In this document: piece by piece, positions 62,353-64,000 of the stretch
Numbering within the stretch: position 1 is the first letter of the stretch
Layout: each line of letters opens with the position of its first letter
Assembly (NCBI GenBank): GCA_937906455.1
Contig: CALCYT010000047.1
Location: 1 to 64,000, forward strand
Length of the DNA stretch: 64,000 nucleotides
Source of the DNA: an uncultured Bacteroidales bacterium
GTDB taxonomy: Bacteria > Bacteroidota > Bacteroidia > Bacteroidales > F082
Direction of reading: 5' to 3'
Notes under the pieces: model-generated
What the model was told of the DNA's origin: nothing
What the model saw: the letters and a program-made list of their open reading frames with translations, nothing else
The model's database searches: none
Program-made: the position numbers and the translations under genes

Positions 62353-63400
62353 TTTTCGGCTCAAAGAAATTGAATTTCGATTCCCATCCTCTCTTTCCTG
62401 ATGAGAGCAGGATTTCGATGATTAGTAAAATGATTGCCGCGCCCACAAACCACTGGAACTGGTCGTCGTAGTCGGTGAACACTTTCGACTCTATCTCCGA
62501 TTTCGTCGCTTTGCTGATGTCCTCGTAAATCTTGTCGAGTCCGACGTTGGAGTTGCTTGCCCTGACGTATATCCCGTCGCCTATCTCGGCAATTTGGCGC
62601 AACATATTGTCGTCGAGTTTAGTGATGATGATGTTGCCTTCCTTGTCTTTTTTATAACCTGTTTTCTTGCCGTATTGGTTGTAAATCGGGATAGGTGCGC
62701 CTTCGTCGAGGCCCATGCCTATGGTATAGATTTTGATGCCGCGTTTTGCCGCTTCTTGGGCCGCTTTCACGGCGTCGCCATTCTCATGGTCCTCGCCGTC
62801 AGAGATTATCACGATGGCCTTGCTGTGTTCGTTGTCACCGAAGCTCTTGATTGCCAACTCGATAGCTCGTCCCACCTCAGTGCCTTGCGTGGGTATCAGG
62901 TCGGTGTCAACAGTTGATAAAAACATCTTCGCGGCTGCATAGTCGGTGGTGATTGGCAGCTGCACGTAGGCGTTGCCCGCAAACACAATGATGCCAATTC
63001 TGTCGCCTTGAAGCTTGGAAATCAATTTGTTGATGGCCTGCTTCGAGCGTTCCAGACGATTCGGGGCAATGTCTTCGGCGTGCATCGAGTTGGAGATGTC
63101 AACACATAAAAACAAGTCGATGCCCTCGCGTTTCACCTTTTCCATCTTAGAGCCTGACTGCAAATTCGCGGCACCTATTATTAATAAGGCGACAATCAGG
63201 TTGAAGATTACGAATTTCGTGTTGGCTCTTGCCGACGAGAACATGGGAATGAGATAGCTCCTTAACTTGATGTTAGCGAAACGCTCAAACTGTTTCTTGT
63301 TCCACAGACGAACTGCGACATAGACAGCCACAAGTGCCGGAATCACCAACAACCAGTACAGATACTGCGGGTTTTCGAATCTCAGGATGTTGCTTTCCAT
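62339..63400 (-). CDS. batB: BatB, von Willebrand factor A protein
   Basis: A 353-residue membrane protein with two N-terminal helices (~12-28, 58-75), a vWA domain (~88-290) with a complete MIDAS start (DISNSM, DxSxS) and further metal residues in TQGTEVGR and ISDGEDHENGD, and a C-terminal transmembrane helix (~317-335). It forms the Bat complex with BatA. Three bases downstream of batA. Confidence 0.95.
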   Translation of the reverse strand: MESNILRFENPQYLYWLLVIPALVAVYVAVRLWNKKQFERFANIKLRSYLIPMFSSARANTKFVIFNLIVALLIIGAANLQSGSKMEKVKREGIDLFLCVDISNSMHAEDIAPNRLERSKQAINKLISKLQGDRIGIIVFAGNAYVQLPITTDYAAAKMFLSTVDTDLIPTQGTEVGRAIELAIKSFGDNEHSKAIVIISDGEDHENGDAVKAAQEAAKRGIKIYTIGMGLDEGAPIPIYNQYGKKTGYKKDKEGNIIITKLDDNMLRQIAEIGDGIYVRASNSNVGLDKIYEDISKATKSEIESKVFTDYDDQFQWFVGAAIILLIIEILLSSGKRGWESKFNFFEPKNENN

Positions 63401-63403
63401 ATC

Positions 63404-64000
63404 TTAGTCCGTTAATGTTTTAAAAATAGTGTTTCTCAAAATAAATCCCAACAACAATAGTGCCAAACTCCACCAAACGAGGGGTAAAAATTCTTCTGTC
63501 ACGCGGGTGAACTCATTCACTTCTATTTTTGAGCGTTCCATTTTGTCGATTTCCTCGTAAATCTGCTGAAGTTTCTCGTTTGATGTGGCGCGGAAATATC
63601 TTCCTCCTGTGTCGTCAGCGATTTTTTGCAGCAGAGGCTCGTTGATGGTGACCGGAATCTGTTGGTATTGTATGCCGCCGAAAGGTGTCTGCACCGGATA
63701 AGGTGCTGTGCCTCTTGTCCCTACGCCTATGGTATAAACTCTGATACCGAACAACTTGGCCATTTCCGAGGCTGTGGCGGGGTCGATGGAGCCAGCGTTG
63801 TTGTCGCCATCGGTGAGCAGTATCACCACTTTGGAGATTGCCTCGCTTTCTTTCAGCCGGCTCACCGAGGATGCCAAGCCGTCGCCTATGGCGGTGCCGT
63901 CCTCAAGCATGCCGCATTTTAAGTCTTTCATCATGTTCAACAGCATTCCGTGGTCAGTGGTTAAAGGCACTTGCGTGAATGTCTCACTCGCAAAGACGAC
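63404..64000 (-). CDS. batA: BatA, von Willebrand factor A protein (partial)
   Basis: The C-terminal ~198 residues of BatA; the frame stays open to the window edge (…VVFASETFTQVPLTTDHG), so the N-terminus with its transmembrane helices and DxSxS lies outside. It has the vWA lines DGTAIGDGLASSVSRL and LLTDGDNNAGSIDP and a C-terminal transmembrane helix (FLPLVWWSLALLLLGFIL). The moxR and DUF58 genes that usually precede batA would be expected just beyond 64000. Confidence 0.93.
   Translation of the reverse strand, partial: VVFASETFTQVPLTTDHGMLLNMMKDLKCGMLEDGTAIGDGLASSVSRLKESEAISKVVILLTDGDNNAGSIDPATASEMAKLFGIRVYTIGVGTRGTAPYPVQTPFGGIQYQQIPVTINEPLLQKIADDTGGRYFRATSNEKLQQIYEEIDKMERSKIEVNEFTRVTEEFLPLVWWSLALLLLGFILRNTIFKTLTD

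Overview
The window looks like a chromosomal segment of a Bacteroidales (phylum Bacteroidota) bacterium, probably not closely related to a well-studied species. The evidence is: recurrent TAnnTTTG-type -7 promoter elements, no dependence on Shine-Dalgarno sequences, four proteins ending in type IX secretion (T9SS) sorting domains, a batA-batE aerotolerance operon, a V-type ATPase operon of the Bacteroidota layout with a DUF2764 gene, and patatin/barrel, LUD and PASTA proteins typical of the phylum. Most of the content is housekeeping. No tRNA, rRNA, transposase, phage structural gene, CRISPR array or recognisable defence system was seen.

Layout. 1-650 is non-coding: a GC-rich edge, a strong terminator and a compound repeat array. 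rnpB (RNase P RNA) follows at about 681-1063. Then come a 1011-residue TPR protein, a paired outer-membrane barrel protein and gyrB. Seventeen bases after gyrB the V-ATPase genes begin (E, DUF2764, A, B, D, I, K, 7981-17997). They are split between DUF2764 and A by an AT-rich three-gene cassette (GH16 glucanase, small lipoprotein, S74-chaperone/T9SS protein; 9258-11668). Tandem repeats sit between B and D (42-bp unit) and between I and K (53-bp unit). A piece of the same 53-bp repeat is embedded in frame in the coding sequence of prmC.

18.0-25.0 kb holds a TIGR04076-family protein, prmC (-), a YigZ/IMPACT protein, dnaA, an RsmI-like methyltransferase, a TerB-like small protein (-) and a POT peptide transporter (-). 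25.1-43.9 kb holds valS, a T9SS adhesin-like protein, the rsfS-ftsH-LUD operon (-), birA, pyrE with an SRPBCC-like protein (-), a Nudix hydrolase, coaD with a thioredoxin-fold protein lacking the CxxC, secA, a patatin/barrel phospholipase, pyrH and frr. 43.8-55.5 kb holds ddl (-), PASTA protein / T9SS protein / rluD / hldD, merR and an M23 peptidase (-), alaS, rdgB and ung (-) and a 42-residue lipoprotein. 55.6-64.0 kb holds a 1060-residue Asp-box/T9SS protein and the bat operon on the minus strand; batA is cut by the window edge.

No self-evident new multi-gene system was found. The strongest unusual signals are the foreign-looking exported-protein cassette inside the V-ATPase operon, the dispersed repeat translated inside prmC, and 7-8-bp periodic spacer sequences that often sit just 5' of start codons inside operons. 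All family calls come from reading motifs and order by eye; no database search was run.
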